A DNA stretch of 64,000 nucleotides, taken from positions 42,352-106,351 of the forward strand of contig NZ_JBEXAE010000008.1 in assembly GCF_040566695.1 (NCBI RefSeq). Reading direction: 5' to 3'. The notes beneath the pieces are model-generated. The model saw nothing but the letters and a program-made list of their open reading frames with translations, did no database searches and was not told the origin of the DNA. The translations under genes and the position numbers were made by a program. Positions within the stretch are counted from its first letter, which is position 1; the number at the start of each line of letters is the position of its first letter. Below are positions 49,688 to 58,890 of the stretch, one piece after another. This DNA comes from Sediminicola arcticus (GTDB taxonomy: Bacteria; Bacteroidota; Bacteroidia; Flavobacteriales; Flavobacteriaceae).

Positions 49688-50548
49688 ATGACAAACGAAA
49701 AAAATCTAGTTCCGTTCAATGGCTACATCATGCTATTGCTGTTTTTTATTGTAACTATAGGAAGTACCATCCTATTGATCACTAATGAATCGCTCATATT
49801 TGGCATAGGCATTATCCTTGCCCTATTTATGTTACCCGGTTTTGTATTGGTCAACCCGAATAACTCCAGGGTTTTGCTGCTTTTTGGAAAATATATTGGA
49901 ACCATTAAGAAAAATGGTCTGTTCTGGGTCCTTCCATTTTACACGAAAACATCAATCTCCTTAAGAGCAAGTAATTTTGATAGTGAACGGCTTAAGGTCA
50001 ACGACAAGTTGGGAAACCCCATCATGATCAGTACTATTTTGGTCTGGCGGGTCACTGACACCTACAAGGCCGCTTTTGATGTGGACGATTACAAAAATTT
50101 TGTTCGCGTCCAAACGGATGCTGCAGTGCGAAAGCTGGCAAGCATGTATCCTTATGACAATTTTGCCGATGAAGGCCATATTGAAGACATCACTCTCCGC
50201 TCCAGTGTCAATGAAGTGAGTGAAGCTCTCGAAAAAGAAGTACAGGAAAGGCTTTCCATGGCCGGGATAGAGGTGTTGGAAGCCAGAATTGGGTATTTAG
50301 CTTACGCACAAGAAATAGCCAATGCGATGCTTAAAAGACAACAGGCCACAGCCATTGTGGCTGCCAGACACAAAATTGTGGAAGGTGCCGTAAGTATGGT
50401 GGAAATGGCCTTGGACCAGTTGAGTAAAAAACAGGTGGTGGATTTGGATGATGAACGAAAAGCGGCCATGGTGAGTAATCTAATGGTAGTACTGTGTTCA
50501 GATAAAGACGTCTCTCCCATCGTGAACGCTGGCACTTTAAATCATTAA
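49688..50548 (+). CDS. SPFH/Band 7 domain protein
   Basis: This 286-residue protein has an N-terminal double hydrophobic region (about 10-58), then a Band 7 domain (Val-Asn-Pro-Asn-Asn-Ser-Arg-Val-Leu-Leu-Leu-Phe-Gly) and a helical flotillin-like stretch with Ala-Asn-Ala-Met-Leu-Lys-Arg-Gln-Gln-Ala. Such proteins form membrane-associated rings or scaffolds and organise membrane domains. It is the first gene of a five-gene run ending in an Arc-like protein, with 2-11-base gaps or overlaps. Confidence 0.85.
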   Translation: MTNEKNLVPFNGYIMLLLFFIVTIGSTILLITNESLIFGIGIILALFMLPGFVLVNPNNSRVLLLFGKYIGTIKKNGLFWVLPFYTKTSISLRASNFDSERLKVNDKLGNPIMISTILVWRVTDTYKAAFDVDDYKNFVRVQTDAAVRKLASMYPYDNFADEGHIEDITLRSSVNEVSEALEKEVQERLSMAGIEVLEARIGYLAYAQEIANAMLKRQQATAIVAARHKIVEGAVSMVEMALDQLSKKQVVDLDDERKAAMVSNLMVVLCSDKDVSPIVNAGTLNH

Positions 50549-50550
50549 TA

Positions 50551-51057
50551 ATGCGGGTTTTTCAAGAGACACAACGGTTTAATCAATGGTATATGCGACT
50601 CATATCATTGGGCCTGTTGGCATTCCTATTGTTTTCTTTATATCAATGGTTTATAGCCAAAGATGCAGTGGGCAATGTTCCCCCAGACGATAGTATTGGT
50701 CAGTTGGTGGTCATATTTGTTCTTGTACTTACCATTTTGCTGTTATTCCTTATTCAATTAAAAACGGAGATCGATGAAAGAGGAGTGCATTATCGTTTTA
50801 TTCCATTCCATTTTAAAAATAAAACCATCACATGGGGAGATATAAAAGAATGCTATGTCAGAACCTATAGTCCAATTATGGAATATGGGGGCTGGGGATA
50901 TAGGTTAACCTTTAAAAATGGAAAGGCATTTAACGTTTCTGGAAATGAGGGCATACAGCTTGTTTTAAAATCCGGAAAGAAAATATTGATCGGAACACAG
51001 AAGGAATCCGAAGCGATGGTTGTCATTACTAAATATAAGAAAAATGAAAGAATATAA
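50551..51057 (+). CDS. Two-segment membrane protein with PH-like domain
   Basis: This 168-residue protein has two hydrophobic segments (about 14-33 and 55-74), then a beta-rich soluble part (Ile-Asp-Glu-Arg-Gly-Val-His-Tyr-Arg, Ile-Thr-Trp-Gly-Asp-Ile). That part resembles the bacterial PH-like domains of small membrane proteins. No function is known. The start is 2 bases after the SPFH stop, so they are probably co-translated and may interact at the membrane. Confidence 0.7.
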   Translation: MRVFQETQRFNQWYMRLISLGLLAFLLFSLYQWFIAKDAVGNVPPDDSIGQLVVIFVLVLTILLLFLIQLKTEIDERGVHYRFIPFHFKNKTITWGDIKECYVRTYSPIMEYGGWGYRLTFKNGKAFNVSGNEGIQLVLKSGKKILIGTQKESEAMVVITKYKKNERI

Positions 51058-51217
51058 AATTGTAAAACAGAAAGGAAAGGTCTTTGGAAACTCTGATCAA
51101 GAATTTGAAGATGAACTAAACTCCCTAGCCAAAGAAGGCTGGAAGGTAATCAGTGTTTGTGGCATGACTCATTCTACATTGGTAAAGGCATATTTGGAAA
51201 GGGATAAATTCAGGTAA
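51044..51217 (+). CDS. DUF4177-like small protein
   Basis: This 57-residue protein (Met-Lys-Glu-Tyr-Lys-Ile-Val-Lys-Gln) has Phe-Glu-Asp-Glu-Leu-Asn-Ser-Leu-Ala-Lys-Glu-Gly-Trp-Lys-Val-Ile. The Leu-Asn-x-Leu-Ala-x-Glu-Gly-Trp-x-Val pattern is the DUF4177 signature. Starting at ATG 51044 it overlaps the preceding gene by 14 bases; an earlier in-frame ATG at 51020 fits less well. The function is unknown. Confidence 0.75.
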   Translation: MKEYKIVKQKGKVFGNSDQEFEDELNSLAKEGWKVISVCGMTHSTLVKAYLERDKFR

Positions 51218-51228
51218 ACCTAAATACT

Positions 51229-52155
51229 ATGAAAAACCTTTTTTTAATTATTGTAGTATTGCCTTTTGTACTCTTTTCTCAAAAAATAATACAAGAGGAG
51301 TTACCTCTAAAGAATAGGGAAATTGAATTACCCGGTACCCTTTCCTTTTCTGAGACCCAAACCAAACAACCCCTAGTTATCTTTATACATGGTTCCGGCA
51401 ATATTGACAGAAATGGCAACCAAGCAAGCGTAGGTATTAAGGCAAATTACATAAAGACCCTTGCCGACAGTCTAAACAAAAGGGGGATTGCCTTCTACAG
51501 ATATGATAAAAGAACGGCCACCTTGTCCAACCTAAACAAACTAGGCACTATTACCCTTTTGGATTTTGTGGACGATGCCAAAATTGCTATTGCCCAGTTT
51601 AAAAAAGATACCAGGTTTAGCTCACTATTTTTAATTGGACATAGTCAGGGATCCCTAATTGGCATGATGAGTATTACTCCTGAGATCAGTGGCTATATAT
51701 CCATCGCAGGCCCAGGGCAATCTATTGATAAAACAATTATAGAACAACTAAATTCACAGAATCCTGATTTAGCAAAATTGGCTAAGGAACACTTTGAAGA
51801 ATTAATGGCTACGGATACCGTAGCTAGTGTTCATCCCTTTCTAATACAGATATTTGCACCACAGAATCAGCAATTTCTCAAATCATGGATGTTCTTGGAC
51901 CCCATAGCGGAAATTAAAAAAGTTGCCATTCCCATTTTATTGGTAAACGGAGAAGAGGACCTTCAGGTAACTCAAAAAGATTTTCAAAAATTAAAAATGG
52001 CTCAACCAAATGCAAAAACAGAGCTCGTACCGCACATGAACCACGTCCTAAAAGACGTATACTCCAAGACAGAAAATCAGAATTCCTATTTTCAGGAAAA
52101 TTTTCCGTTATCGAGCAAACTTGTCGACCTTATAACATTATTTATTAATCCTTGA
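51229..52155 (+). CDS. Secreted alpha/beta-hydrolase
   Basis: This 308-residue protein has a signal peptide (about 17 residues, Val-Leu-Phe-Ser-Gln) and an alpha/beta-hydrolase domain. It contains His-Gly-Ser-Gly (oxyanion), Gly-His-Ser139-Gln-Gly (nucleophile), Asn-Gly-Glu-Glu-Asp (acid) and His-Met-Asn-His (base). It is related to acyl-protein or ester hydrolases of the dienelactone-hydrolase type. The substrate is unknown. It sits inside the SPFH-to-Arc gene run, so regulation may be shared. Confidence 0.82.
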   Translation: MKNLFLIIVVLPFVLFSQKIIQEELPLKNREIELPGTLSFSETQTKQPLVIFIHGSGNIDRNGNQASVGIKANYIKTLADSLNKRGIAFYRYDKRTATLSNLNKLGTITLLDFVDDAKIAIAQFKKDTRFSSLFLIGHSQGSLIGMMSITPEISGYISIAGPGQSIDKTIIEQLNSQNPDLAKLAKEHFEELMATDTVASVHPFLIQIFAPQNQQFLKSWMFLDPIAEIKKVAIPILLVNGEEDLQVTQKDFQKLKMAQPNAKTELVPHMNHVLKDVYSKTENQNSYFQENFPLSSKLVDLITLFINP

Positions 52156-52157
52156 AC

Positions 52158-52322
52158 ATGAGCAAGAAAAAAGCATTCGCCCTGCGCCTAAATGAAGACA
52201 TGCTAAAGGCCATTGAAAAATGGTCTGCCGATGAATTTCGTAGTGTAAACGGACAAATAGAATGGATGCTAATGAATAGTTTGAAAGAGGCAAAAAGAGC
52301 TCCTAAAAAAGAAAAGGAATGA
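52158..52322 (+). CDS. Arc-like ribbon-helix-helix DNA-binding protein
   Basis: This 54-residue protein has a beta strand Lys-Ala-Phe-Ala-Leu-Arg-Leu followed by two helices (Glu-Asp-Met-Leu-Lys-Ala-Ile-Glu-Lys-Trp and Val-Asn-Gly-Gln-Ile-Glu-Trp-Met-Leu), then a Lys-rich tail. This is the ribbon-helix-helix layout of Arc. It starts 2 bases after the hydrolase stop, so it belongs to the SPFH run. It may bind the ATATCAT pair ahead of the first gene. The sequence shows no toxin partner. Confidence 0.75.
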   Translation: MSKKKAFALRLNEDMLKAIEKWSADEFRSVNGQIEWMLMNSLKEAKRAPKKEKE

Positions 52323-52394
52323 TCCAATATTAAGTTTTGGGATTTACTTAACATTTTATTCCCCTACTTTTAAGCGCCAAAAAATAAATATTCA

Positions 52395-54593
52395 ATGTTT
52401 AGAATACTTTTTTTCCTTGTAATCGTACTTTTTACGACCAGCACCTACAGCCAAAATGAAAAAAAATCATTCAATGTAAAGTACACTACAGACAAAATTA
52501 CAATAGACGGAGTTTTGGATTATCCCGCTTGGGACCAGGCAGAAACATTAGGGCAAATGCAACAATATTTCCCCTCGGACTCCATACCAGCCATACAACA
52601 GACTGAAATTAGAATGCTATATGACGATACCAACTTATACGTTAGTATTAAGGCATATACAGAAGGTAGTAATTTTATCATCCCTTCTCTTAAGCGCGAC
52701 TTTAGGGCGGGTGGCAATGACAATATAAGTCTGATGTTCGACACTTTTAATGACGGTACCAACGCTTTTTTATTCGGCACAAACCCGCTAGGAGTGCAAA
52801 GGGAAGCTCTTATTTCTGGAGGAGGATCGGATAATAGCGGCTTTAATACTTCTTGGGACATCAAATGGAAAGGAGAATCCAAAATTTATGATGGGTATTA
52901 TATTGCAGAAATGGAAATACCGCTTACTTCATTCAAATATAATGAAGGAGAAACCAAATGGCGCTTCAATACGTATCGGTTCGATATGCAAACCAACGAG
53001 ACCAGTACTTATGCTAAAATTCCCCAAAACCAATTGATCTATAGTTTGGCATTTATGGAGGATATGGTATTTGAACTACCTTTGAAGAAATCAAAATCCC
53101 TTGTAGCTTTAATTCCATATATCAATACCATAGCCCAAAAGAATTTTGAAAATGATGAAAGTCTATCTGATTTTAAATTTGGAGGGGATGCTAAATTGGC
53201 CATAGGTAATGGTATGAACTTGGATATTACCTTAAACCCTGATTTCTCAAATGTTGAAGTAGATGACGTTGTTACCAATCTAACCCGTTTTGAAATTGGC
53301 CTACCGGAAAAAAGACAATTTTTTATAGACAATAGTGATCTTTTTGGCAATTTTGGTGGCAGAAGGGACGCGAACCCATTCTTTTCTAGGCGTATAGGAA
53401 TAGCTAAGGATACCGCAAACAACTCTATACAAAATAATATTTTGGGAGGGGTGCGATTAAGTGGAAAGATAAGTAATGACTGGCGACTAGGGTTCTTGAA
53501 CATTCAAACGGACGAGGATTTAGCCAATGAAATAGCCTCTAACAATAATACCATGTTGGTGCTCCAAAAGAAAATGTTCTCCAGATCTAACATTGGAATG
53601 TTTTTCGTAAACCGACAATCGTTCAAGGATTATGATTTCTTGGAAGAAGATGAACGCTATAACAGGGTGGTGGGAATTGATTACAACCTAGCTTCAGCTG
53701 ATAACATTTGGACCGGTAAGGCATATACCCACAAATCTTTCGAACCCAATGGAAAGGGTAAAGATTTCTCCTCTGGTCTGAACTTAAATTATAAGAGCCG
53801 CTTTTTCAATGTTACCATGGATGGTATTTATATTGGAGAGGACTTTAGATCTGACCTTGGTTTTGTGAGAAGAACAGATATTATTAAGGCAGTAACAGGT
53901 TTTGAACGTATTTTCTGGCCCAAATCTGGAAAGATCAATAGTCATTCTTTTAATTTTTTCCCAGTCTTTACCTGGGTTCCCGGGCTAGATTATAAGAATA
54001 CCGATTATGAAATAAGAAGTTCTTGGGGAGCAGAGTTTAAAAATCTGTCTAAATTGGAAGCCCGCATGGTGAACAATTATACTTATTTAATTGATGGTTT
54101 TGACCCTTCCAATACCGATGGAGGTATCCTATTACCTTCCGATCTAGGTTATTATTACTCAAATTTTGAAATGGAGTTCAATTCCGATAGAAGAAAAGTT
54201 TTCTCTTATAGGATTCAACCATCTTACGGAAAATTCTTCAATGGCGAAAAACTTTCCATAAACAGTGAGTTAAGCCTTAGATTTCAACCAAAGGTCTTTT
54301 TATCCCTTCTAATTGATTATAACAATATTACTCTACCAGAACCTTATTCCAGTGCCGACCTTTGGCTTATTAGTCCAAAAGTGGAGATCACGTTCAGCAA
54401 GTCTATTTTTTGGTCGACCTTAGTCCAGTACAGTAATCAAATTGACAACTTAGGATTAAATTCCAGATTACAGTGGCGTTTTGCACCACTTTCAGATTTG
54501 TTCATTGTGTACAACGATAATTATTTTGTAAATAGTTTTGAGCCAAAGAATAGATCCATTAATCTTAAATTGTCCTACTGGCTAAATATTTAA
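52395..54593 (+). CDS. DUF5916 outer-membrane protein with CBM9-like domain
   Basis: This 732-residue secreted protein (signal about 19 residues, Thr-Tyr-Ser-Gln) has an N-terminal CBM9-like beta-sandwich (about 25-220, with Asp-Gly-Val-Leu-Asp-Tyr-Pro-Ala-Trp-Asp and Asp-Asp-Thr-Asn-Leu-Tyr-Val). A long DUF5916 region of predicted barrel strands follows. The family is common in Bacteroidota and its cargo is unknown. The HAD-family gene follows with a single base between stop and start, a tight pairing. Confidence 0.83.
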   Translation: MFRILFFLVIVLFTTSTYSQNEKKSFNVKYTTDKITIDGVLDYPAWDQAETLGQMQQYFPSDSIPAIQQTEIRMLYDDTNLYVSIKAYTEGSNFIIPSLKRDFRAGGNDNISLMFDTFNDGTNAFLFGTNPLGVQREALISGGGSDNSGFNTSWDIKWKGESKIYDGYYIAEMEIPLTSFKYNEGETKWRFNTYRFDMQTNETSTYAKIPQNQLIYSLAFMEDMVFELPLKKSKSLVALIPYINTIAQKNFENDESLSDFKFGGDAKLAIGNGMNLDITLNPDFSNVEVDDVVTNLTRFEIGLPEKRQFFIDNSDLFGNFGGRRDANPFFSRRIGIAKDTANNSIQNNILGGVRLSGKISNDWRLGFLNIQTDEDLANEIASNNNTMLVLQKKMFSRSNIGMFFVNRQSFKDYDFLEEDERYNRVVGIDYNLASADNIWTGKAYTHKSFEPNGKGKDFSSGLNLNYKSRFFNVTMDGIYIGEDFRSDLGFVRRTDIIKAVTGFERIFWPKSGKINSHSFNFFPVFTWVPGLDYKNTDYEIRSSWGAEFKNLSKLEARMVNNYTYLIDGFDPSNTDGGILLPSDLGYYYSNFEMEFNSDRRKVFSYRIQPSYGKFFNGEKLSINSELSLRFQPKVFLSLLIDYNNITLPEPYSSADLWLISPKVEITFSKSIFWSTLVQYSNQIDNLGLNSRLQWRFAPLSDLFIVYNDNYFVNSFEPKNRSINLKLSYWLNI

Positions 54594-54594
54594 C

Positions 54595-55398
54595 ATGAAG
54601 TTCAAGATTTTATGTTCCGATTTGGATGGCACCCTGCTATCCAACAAAAACAATGTTTCGGATTTTACCATCAGCGAAATACAACGTATCAAAAACGCGA
54701 TTAAGATTATTTTGGTATCCGCTAGAATGCCCCAATCAATGACCTACCTCCAGCGGAATTTAGGAATTGAAGACCAACCTATCATTTGTTATAATGGAGC
54801 CTTGATCTTGGACGGCAAAAAAGAACTGGCCTCCACAGTCATGACCATTGACCATCTGGATCAAATCTATGATTTATCCGAATCCCTTGGTATCAAATTA
54901 GGTTTATACCACAAAGATGAATGGTATGTGGAAGACAATACAGAACGCGTTAGAAAAGAGATATACCATACACAATCTACCCCTATTTTCAGAGATACCA
55001 CGGTATCTATCACTGATTGGAAAAATCGCCATATTGGCGCACACAAAATAATGCTCATGGGTAACAAAACAGCTACGGACATGGCATTTGTACAACTCGA
55101 AAAACAATTGGGCCAAGAGCTTCATATTTATAGATCAAATGAAACCCTGATTGAACTGTCTCCAAAATCCATATCCAAACTTTCTGCGATACAAATCTTA
55201 CTAACAGCAGGGGAAACTCTTGAGGACGTTATTGCATTTGGGGATAATTACAATGACATGGAGATGTTAAAACATGTTGGTTACGGGGTGGCCGTAGGCA
55301 ACGCAAGGGAGGAGTTAAAACAGATAGCGAAAAGTGTAACCCTGCAAAATACAGAAGATGGGGTCGCTTATTTCATTAAGCAGCATATTATAATTTAA
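54595..55398 (+). CDS. Cof-type HAD-IIB phosphatase
   Basis: This 267-residue haloacid dehalogenase has the nucleophile Asp8 and acid Asp10 (Ser-Asp-Leu-Asp-Gly-Thr-Leu-Leu), a type IIB cap domain, and a C-terminal Phe-Gly-Asp-Asn-Tyr-Asn-Asp-Met-Glu-Met-Leu motif that binds magnesium. Cof-type enzymes dephosphorylate sugar phosphates, flavin precursors or pyridoxal phosphate; the substrate here is not known. It directly follows the DUF5916 gene. Confidence 0.87.
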   Translation: MKFKILCSDLDGTLLSNKNNVSDFTISEIQRIKNAIKIILVSARMPQSMTYLQRNLGIEDQPIICYNGALILDGKKELASTVMTIDHLDQIYDLSESLGIKLGLYHKDEWYVEDNTERVRKEIYHTQSTPIFRDTTVSITDWKNRHIGAHKIMLMGNKTATDMAFVQLEKQLGQELHIYRSNETLIELSPKSISKLSAIQILLTAGETLEDVIAFGDNYNDMEMLKHVGYGVAVGNAREELKQIAKSVTLQNTEDGVAYFIKQHIII

Positions 55399-55399
55399 T

Positions 55400-55407
55400 T
55401 ATATTTG
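55400..55407 (+). promoter_or_regulatory. -7 promoter box of the DUF819 gene
   Basis: TATATTTG matches TAnnTTTG and lies 23 bases before the DUF819 ATG in a 32-base gap, so an internal promoter is possible. Confidence 0.35.
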
Positions 55408-55430
55408 GCAAGCAACCAATTCCTATTTAC

Positions 55431-56693
55431 ATGAATGATCCCCTAATAACAAACGATACCGTTGTTTTTGGCCTTATAGCACTTTGTTTAGGTTTTATAT
55501 TTTACACCTCATCCCGTAAAACTGGATTTTGGAATTCCTATTACAGCGTAGTTCCAGCAGTTTTAATGTGTTACCTCTTACCCGCAATTTTAGCAAGTTT
55601 GGGTATTGTTTCCGACGAAAAATCGAACCTATATTTTATGGCCAGTCGGTATTTACTACCCGCTGCCTTGGTATTGATGACCCTAAGCATTGATCTTAAG
55701 GCCATTCTGAACCTTGGCTCCAAGGCTTTAATCATGTTTTTGACAGGTTCTGTAGGGATCATAATTGGAGGTCCAATTGCTATCTTGATTGTTTCCATCT
55801 TCTCCCCTGAAACCGTAGGAGGGAACGATTTTGATGCGATTTGGAGAGGGTTGTCTACCATTGCTGGTAGTTGGATAGGTGGCGGTGCCAACCAAGCAGC
55901 TATGCTAGAGATTTTTCAATATAATCCCGAAAAATATGGAGGAATGGTCCTTATTGATATTGTGGTTGCCAATGTTTGGATGGCCATTATTCTACTAGGA
56001 GTTGGTAAAACTAAAAAAATAGACAAATGGCTTAAAGCGGATACCTCTGCCATAGAATCCTTAAAAGTTAAAGTAGCTAATTATACGGACAAAATTACTC
56101 GGGTACCAACGCTGAATGACTATATGATCATTTTATGTTTTGCGTTTACCGCTGTTGGTGTTTCCCACTTTTTTGGAGATTACTTAAGTGAACTTTTAAC
56201 TAGTTCCTTCGAATCTGTAAGGGATACGAAAAGCTTTTTGTCCTTCTTGGGTTCCAATTTCTTTTGGATGGTGGTCATAGCAACAGTTTTGGGCATCCTC
56301 CTATCTTTTACCAAGGCTAGAACGTACGAAGGTGCCGGTGCCAGTAAAATAGGAAGTGTATTTATATACATCTTAGTAGCCACCATTGGAATGAAAATGG
56401 ACTTGGCCATGGTACTAGATAATCCAGGATTAATAGCTATTGGATTTATTTGGATCGGTATACATGCAGGACTATTAATACTAGTAGCAAAATTAATAAA
56501 GGCTCCCTTTTTCTTTTTGGCCGTTGGCAGTCAGGCAAACGTTGGTGGCGCAGCCTCCGCACCTGTTGTCGCGGCAGAATTTCACCCATCATTGACCTCA
56601 GTAGGAGTCCTTTTAGCCGTCTTTGGATATGTGGTTGGCACTGGAGGCGCTTTATTATGTGCTTACCTTATGGAAATTGCCTCAAAAATTTAA
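55431..56693 (+). CDS. DUF819-family integral membrane protein
   Basis: This 420-residue protein has about eleven hydrophobic segments. The pattern Ser-Trp-Ile-Gly-Gly-Gly-Ala-Asn-Gln-Ala-Ala (about residue 145-155) and Val-Gly-Gly-Ala-Ala-Ser-Ala-Pro-Val-Val-Ala-Ala near 370 are the paired DUF819 (YjcL-like) motifs, probably forming a transport core. The cargo is unknown. It lies 32 bases after the HAD gene and may also be driven by its own -7 box. Confidence 0.83.
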   Translation: MNDPLITNDTVVFGLIALCLGFIFYTSSRKTGFWNSYYSVVPAVLMCYLLPAILASLGIVSDEKSNLYFMASRYLLPAALVLMTLSIDLKAILNLGSKALIMFLTGSVGIIIGGPIAILIVSIFSPETVGGNDFDAIWRGLSTIAGSWIGGGANQAAMLEIFQYNPEKYGGMVLIDIVVANVWMAIILLGVGKTKKIDKWLKADTSAIESLKVKVANYTDKITRVPTLNDYMIILCFAFTAVGVSHFFGDYLSELLTSSFESVRDTKSFLSFLGSNFFWMVVIATVLGILLSFTKARTYEGAGASKIGSVFIYILVATIGMKMDLAMVLDNPGLIAIGFIWIGIHAGLLILVAKLIKAPFFFLAVGSQANVGGAASAPVVAAEFHPSLTSVGVLLAVFGYVVGTGGALLCAYLMEIASKI

Positions 56694-56737
56694 TTTTTAA
56701 TAAACTTTCATCATATTTGCGGCACTAAACAAACAAC

Positions 56738-57445
56738 ATGAAGAATATTTTATTTTTGGCCGTAATCGGCATTTTTATGATCTCCTGTGCTGGTGATACA
56801 GAGCAGACAATGACCGTTTCTGGAAATGTAAAAGGACTTAAAAAAGGGACCCTATATTTGCAAAAGATACAGGATTCCACTTTAATCACCATAGATTCCT
56901 TAACCGTTGAAGGCAATGGTAATTTTGAATTCAAAACTGAAATGGAAAGTCCAGAGATATTTTACCTATATCTAAAGAAAGAAGATAATAATGACATTAA
57001 TGACCGAATCACCTTTTTTGGTGAACCTGGAAACATTACTATCAATACCTCTTGGGACACTTTTGATACCAAAGCAAAAATTGAAGGTTCTGAAACCCAA
57101 AAAAAATTGGAGGAATATAGAGGCGTAATGTCAAAATTTAATACTAGAAATTTAGAATACCTCAAATTTAGATTCGATCCACAAGTCTTAAAGGATTCCA
57201 CTGCATTGGACTCTGTAAAAAAGCTAAGTGACAAAAATATTCTAAGAGGGTATTTGTATGCACTTAACTTCGCTTTAAATAATAGAAATTCTTATATTTC
57301 CCCTTATATCGCTTTAACTGAAGTATCGGATGCCAATACCAAATACTTGGATTCCATCAATAATTCGTTTAGCCCAGAAGTAGCAAATTCTAAATATGGA
57401 AAGGAACTGAAAAAATATCTGGAAGAAATAAAGAAAAATGAGTAA
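56738..57445 (+). CDS. DUF4369 lipoprotein
   Basis: This 235-residue protein has a lipoprotein signal (Met-Ile-Ser-Cys17) and an N-terminal beta-sandwich typical of DUF4369 (Val-Ser-Gly-Asn-Val-Lys-Gly-Leu-Lys-Lys-Gly-Thr-Leu-Tyr-Leu). The C-terminal half is helical. In many proteins this domain precedes a thioredoxin-like domain, but here no Cys-x-x-Cys follows, so it is the stand-alone form. The function is unknown. A strong terminator follows. Confidence 0.78.
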   Translation: MKNILFLAVIGIFMISCAGDTEQTMTVSGNVKGLKKGTLYLQKIQDSTLITIDSLTVEGNGNFEFKTEMESPEIFYLYLKKEDNNDINDRITFFGEPGNITINTSWDTFDTKAKIEGSETQKKLEEYRGVMSKFNTRNLEYLKFRFDPQVLKDSTALDSVKKLSDKNILRGYLYALNFALNNRNSYISPYIALTEVSDANTKYLDSINNSFSPEVANSKYGKELKKYLEEIKKNE

Positions 57446-57446
57446 C

Positions 57447-57481
57447 AAAAAAAACATCCACCAAATGGTGGATGTTTTTTT
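57447..57481. terminator. Strong bidirectional terminator
   Basis: ACATCCACC pairs with GGTGGATGT over a 4-base loop, flanked by an A-tract and a T-tract, between the convergent DUF4369 gene and the small gene at 57504. Confidence 0.85.
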
Positions 57482-57503
57482 ATATGCTAAAGCTAAATTA
57501 AGA

Positions 57504-57773
57504 TTAGCCCAAATTATTCAATTGTTCTACCAAGGTAGTTGCCTTAACTTCCAAGTCAGTCTTAACAGACTTTAAATGCTTGGCTCTATCATCAACATCT
57601 TTTTTATTTACTTTTACGATTAATTCATCGAATGTTGTAATCGCATTTTCTATCACAGTAGATCCTTCTTTTGAATTTCTATTGTTGGTAGATGCTTCCC
57701 ACAAATAAACTGCTTCGATAATATCTCCTAAAACATAATTGATGTCCTTTTTTAAATCTCTTATACTTGCCAT
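57504..57773 (-). CDS. Small conserved helical protein, unknown
   Basis: This 89-residue, all-helical, soluble protein starts Met-Ala-Ser-Ile-Arg-Asp-Leu-Lys-Lys-Asp-Ile-Asn-Tyr and ends Val-Glu-Gln-Leu-Asn-Asn-Leu-Gly. I recall close relatives of unknown function in Flavobacteriaceae. The ATG at 57773 is chosen over 57806 because a perfect -7 box (57796-57803) overlaps the upstream extension. Confidence 0.7.
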   Translation of the reverse strand: MASIRDLKKDINYVLGDIIEAVYLWEASTNNRNSKEGSTVIENAITTFDELIVKVNKKDVDDRAKHLKSVKTDLEVKATTLVEQLNNLG

Positions 57774-57795
57774 TTGTACTACTTTTAATTTTTTA

Positions 57796-57803
57796 CAAAA
57801 GTA
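57796..57803 (-). promoter_or_regulatory. -7 promoter box of the small gene at 57504
   Basis: TACTTTTG on the minus strand matches TAnnTTTG; a TTG lies 17 bases further upstream. It settles the start at 57773. Confidence 0.55.
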
Positions 57804-57921
57804 CACTTTTTGATAGTAATCAAATATTTTATAGTTCTCTTTTTAATTCTTCTAAAATTCTCTTAAATATAAGCGTAATACCTTATAAAATGAGCTATTT
57901 TAGACAATTTCTATCTGATTC

Positions 57922-58890
57922 TTAGATGGTCACCTCCAACAACTTAGCCCCAGAGGTTTGTATCCCGATCTTTTTTGAATCTGCAGGAACCAAAACTGTT
58001 TCTCCTTTTTGGATTTTCGCCTTACCATATTCATTGGAAATAGAGGCTTTTCCACCCACACACATATAGATGGTAAATGAATCCCTTTCTGTAACATCTT
58101 GATCCATATCATCCGTCAATTGAAGAAAGTTAGTCTTAAAATAAGGACAATCAACCATAGTATTCACAGTATCCATTTCTTTGGGATAGGCTACCTTAAA
58201 ATCGTCCTTCATTTCATAATCAATGGCATCCAATGCCATTTCTGTATGAAGTTCCCTGAAATTCCCATCTTTGTCTTTTCTATTGAAATCGAAAACTCTA
58301 TACGTCACATCCGATGTTTGCTGAATCTCCGCCAATAGTACTCCAGCACCAATGGCGTGGATCTTTCCGGTATTGATAAAAAAAGTATCTCCCTCTTGAA
58401 CGGTTTCGTAGTTCATCAAATCCAGTAAAGTGTCATTTTCTAAACTTTGGGAGTACTCTTCTTTGTTGACTTCTTTATTAAAACCTACTATTAAATTAGC
58501 GTCTTTATCTGCATCCATGATATACCACATCTCAGTTTTTCCAAAAGAATCATGTCGCTTTTTTGCGAGTTCATCGCTAGGATGTAGTTGTATGGAAAGG
58601 TCTTGCTTGGCATCTATAAATTTAATAAGGATAGGAAATTCCTTTCCAAATCGATTAGTTACACCTTTTCCCAAAAGCTCTTCTGAATATGAGTTTATAA
58701 GTTCCTGTAGGGAAGTTCCGGCAAGTTCCCCATTGGAAACAACGGATACATCCCCCTTCACTGTGGATAGTTCCCAGCTTTCCCCGGTGATATCGCTATC
58801 AATGAATTTTCCCAAAACCCCTTTTAACTTGGTGCCTCCCCATAAACGTTCTTTAAGTATTGGGTGAAATTTTAATGGATATATATTCAT
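57922..58890 (-). CDS. manA: Type I mannose-6-phosphate isomerase
   Basis: This 322-residue cupin metalloenzyme interconverts mannose 6-phosphate and fructose 6-phosphate. The zinc-site pattern Gln101-Leu-His103-Pro-Ser-Asp-Glu, Glu120 (Lys-Thr-Glu-Met-Trp-Tyr) and Lys-Ile-His-Ala-Ile-Gly-Ala-Gly is visible. The short length fits the Bacillus-type class I form. It overlaps the bcp stop by 4 bases, last in the idi-queD-bcp-manA run. Confidence 0.9.
   Translation of the reverse strand: MNIYPLKFHPILKERLWGGTKLKGVLGKFIDSDITGESWELSTVKGDVSVVSNGELAGTSLQELINSYSEELLGKGVTNRFGKEFPILIKFIDAKQDLSIQLHPSDELAKKRHDSFGKTEMWYIMDADKDANLIVGFNKEVNKEEYSQSLENDTLLDLMNYETVQEGDTFFINTGKIHAIGAGVLLAEIQQTSDVTYRVFDFNRKDKDGNFRELHTEMALDAIDYEMKDDFKVAYPKEMDTVNTMVDCPYFKTNFLQLTDDMDQDVTERDSFTIYMCVGGKASISNEYGKAKIQKGETVLVPADSKKIGIQTSGAKLLEVTI

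Noticed and set aside
52158..52322. Toxin-antitoxin pair with the Arc-like protein as antitoxin
   Set aside because: No small toxin-like gene is adjacent; the neighbours are a secreted hydrolase and an outer-membrane protein.
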